Shown here piece by piece: positions 63,401 through 64,000 of a stretch of 64,000 nucleotides of DNA. Every line of letters begins with the position of its first letter. Positions within the stretch are counted from its first letter, which is position 1. Source of the DNA: Branchiostoma lanceolatum (taxonomy: Eukaryota > Chordata > Leptocardii > Amphioxiformes > Branchiostomatidae); assembly GCF_035083965.1 (NCBI RefSeq), contig NC_089727.1, positions 14,460,769-14,524,768 on the forward strand, read 5' to 3'. The notes below the pieces were generated by a model, which was not told the DNA's origin, ran no database searches, and saw only the letters and a program-made list of their open reading frames with translations. A program made the translations under genes and the position numbers.

Positions 63401-64000
63401 CGGACTAGAGAAGAGTAGATGGTGGTGAACTCGCTCTTATCAAAGGCAATCTTCAAGTTGCCATCCTCCGCTTTGATGAATGGGTCTTCGTGACTTTGCG
63501 GTCGGAGGGCGTTGTCGGTAAAAGCAGGATACAGGGGCCCCCAGCGTCTGTTTGCGACCGCTGGGAAAGGCTCGAAAGGGACGGTAGCTTGAACGCAGCG
63601 AATGAGGAAATTTGCTACATTTTCCGGGGTATCTGAGTCTTCTCCTTTTGCTCTAACTTCCAATGTGTACTCCCCTCTCTTCGGGAAGCGCAATACCACC
63701 ACTGTCTTATTTCCAACATCAAGCACTCTGTGGCAGATGTAGTCATCTAGCTCAATCTTACTCTTCCTATGTGCCAACTGAAGACGGTGTGTGTACTGCA
63801 GTTGAGGTGGGGAGTCGAGGACGATCTCGTGCTCTCCCGAAGCTTCCATGTAAGCACTGGGGTGGCTCTTTGCTGCGACGCCCAAGGAAAGAGCCTGAGG
63901 ATACACCAAGCCCCATTGCCCTCCCTCAACTGAGGGGAAAGGCTTGACACTTTTTGTTGTTTCCGTGCAGTTGATGTTGTAGTTGATCACGTTTTGAGAG
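60492..64000 (-). CDS. KY/hillarin-like cytoskeletal protein, 3' part (start outside window)
   Basis: Six 3'-terminal exons on the minus strand: 64000-62638 (open to the right), 62493-62370, 62191-62033, 61593-61319, 61167-60976, 60572-60492. All are GT/AG and phase-consistent, ending at TAG (60492). The big exon holds the end of one and then three further repeats of about 130 residues with WG(P/L)xYPA and a NxxxNYxIxC-type end (RRWGPLYPAFTDN, NVANFLIRC, LTNYLILCKHG). These repeats are typical of the region after the transglutaminase-like domain in kyphoscoliosis peptidase and hillarin. A highly acidic linker (GDDDDGGDLGNDVDEDEDI) follows, then a helical, charged C-terminus with probable coiled coil (EFKDELKKELNEAKRVLD). 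The block SPETVADARRLLHE...FYVWV is faintly like the helical segment before the dynein stalk, a resemblance only. The transglutaminase-like domain would lie beyond 64000, so whether it is present cannot be seen. Confidence 0.8.

Overview
The window looks like nuclear DNA of an invertebrate chordate, most likely a lancelet (Branchiostoma). It holds multi-exon genes with canonical GT/AG introns, chordate-type proteins, tRNA-derived SINEs and many fold-back elements. The species call is an inference from protein resemblance and repeat style; no rRNA or mitochondrial marker is present.

Layout. (1) Positions 1-27872, minus strand: a RECQL5-type DNA helicase. Eight exons can be joined with matching phases, and the gene runs off the left edge. 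One intron (699-24111) is about 23.4 kb. On the opposite strand inside it lie three small genes (6277-6906, 13225-13395, 18500-18847), each with one coding exon encoding a single-pass membrane protein. The intron also holds a dead LINE, a SINE and several hairpin elements; a second SINE lies in the next, smaller intron. (2) 27873-30667: a divergent promoter region with two minisatellites and a small membrane-protein ORF. (3) 30668-36232, plus strand: a complete 12-exon SAP30BP, head to head with RECQL5 as I recall it in human 17q25. (4) 39207-45567, minus: a two-exon gene for a very large, low-complexity nuclear-type protein I do not recognise. (5) 47273-48290: an alkaline phosphatase pseudogene carrying a MITE. 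(6) 48689-49434: a possible two-exon gene fragment. (7) 51716-53431, plus: an intact BTB-BACK-Kelch gene. (8) 55229-59794, plus: a METTL21-like methyltransferase with two alternative 56-bp versions of exon 3. (9) 60492-64000, minus: the 3' half of a KY/hillarin-like gene.

The points I rate highest are the antisense nest of micro-membrane proteins inside RECQL5, one of which resembles vertebrate SMIM5 in layout, and the frame-enforced mutually exclusive exon pair in the methyltransferase. Exon joins were worked out by hand from splice consensus, phase and homology; none was tested with transcripts.
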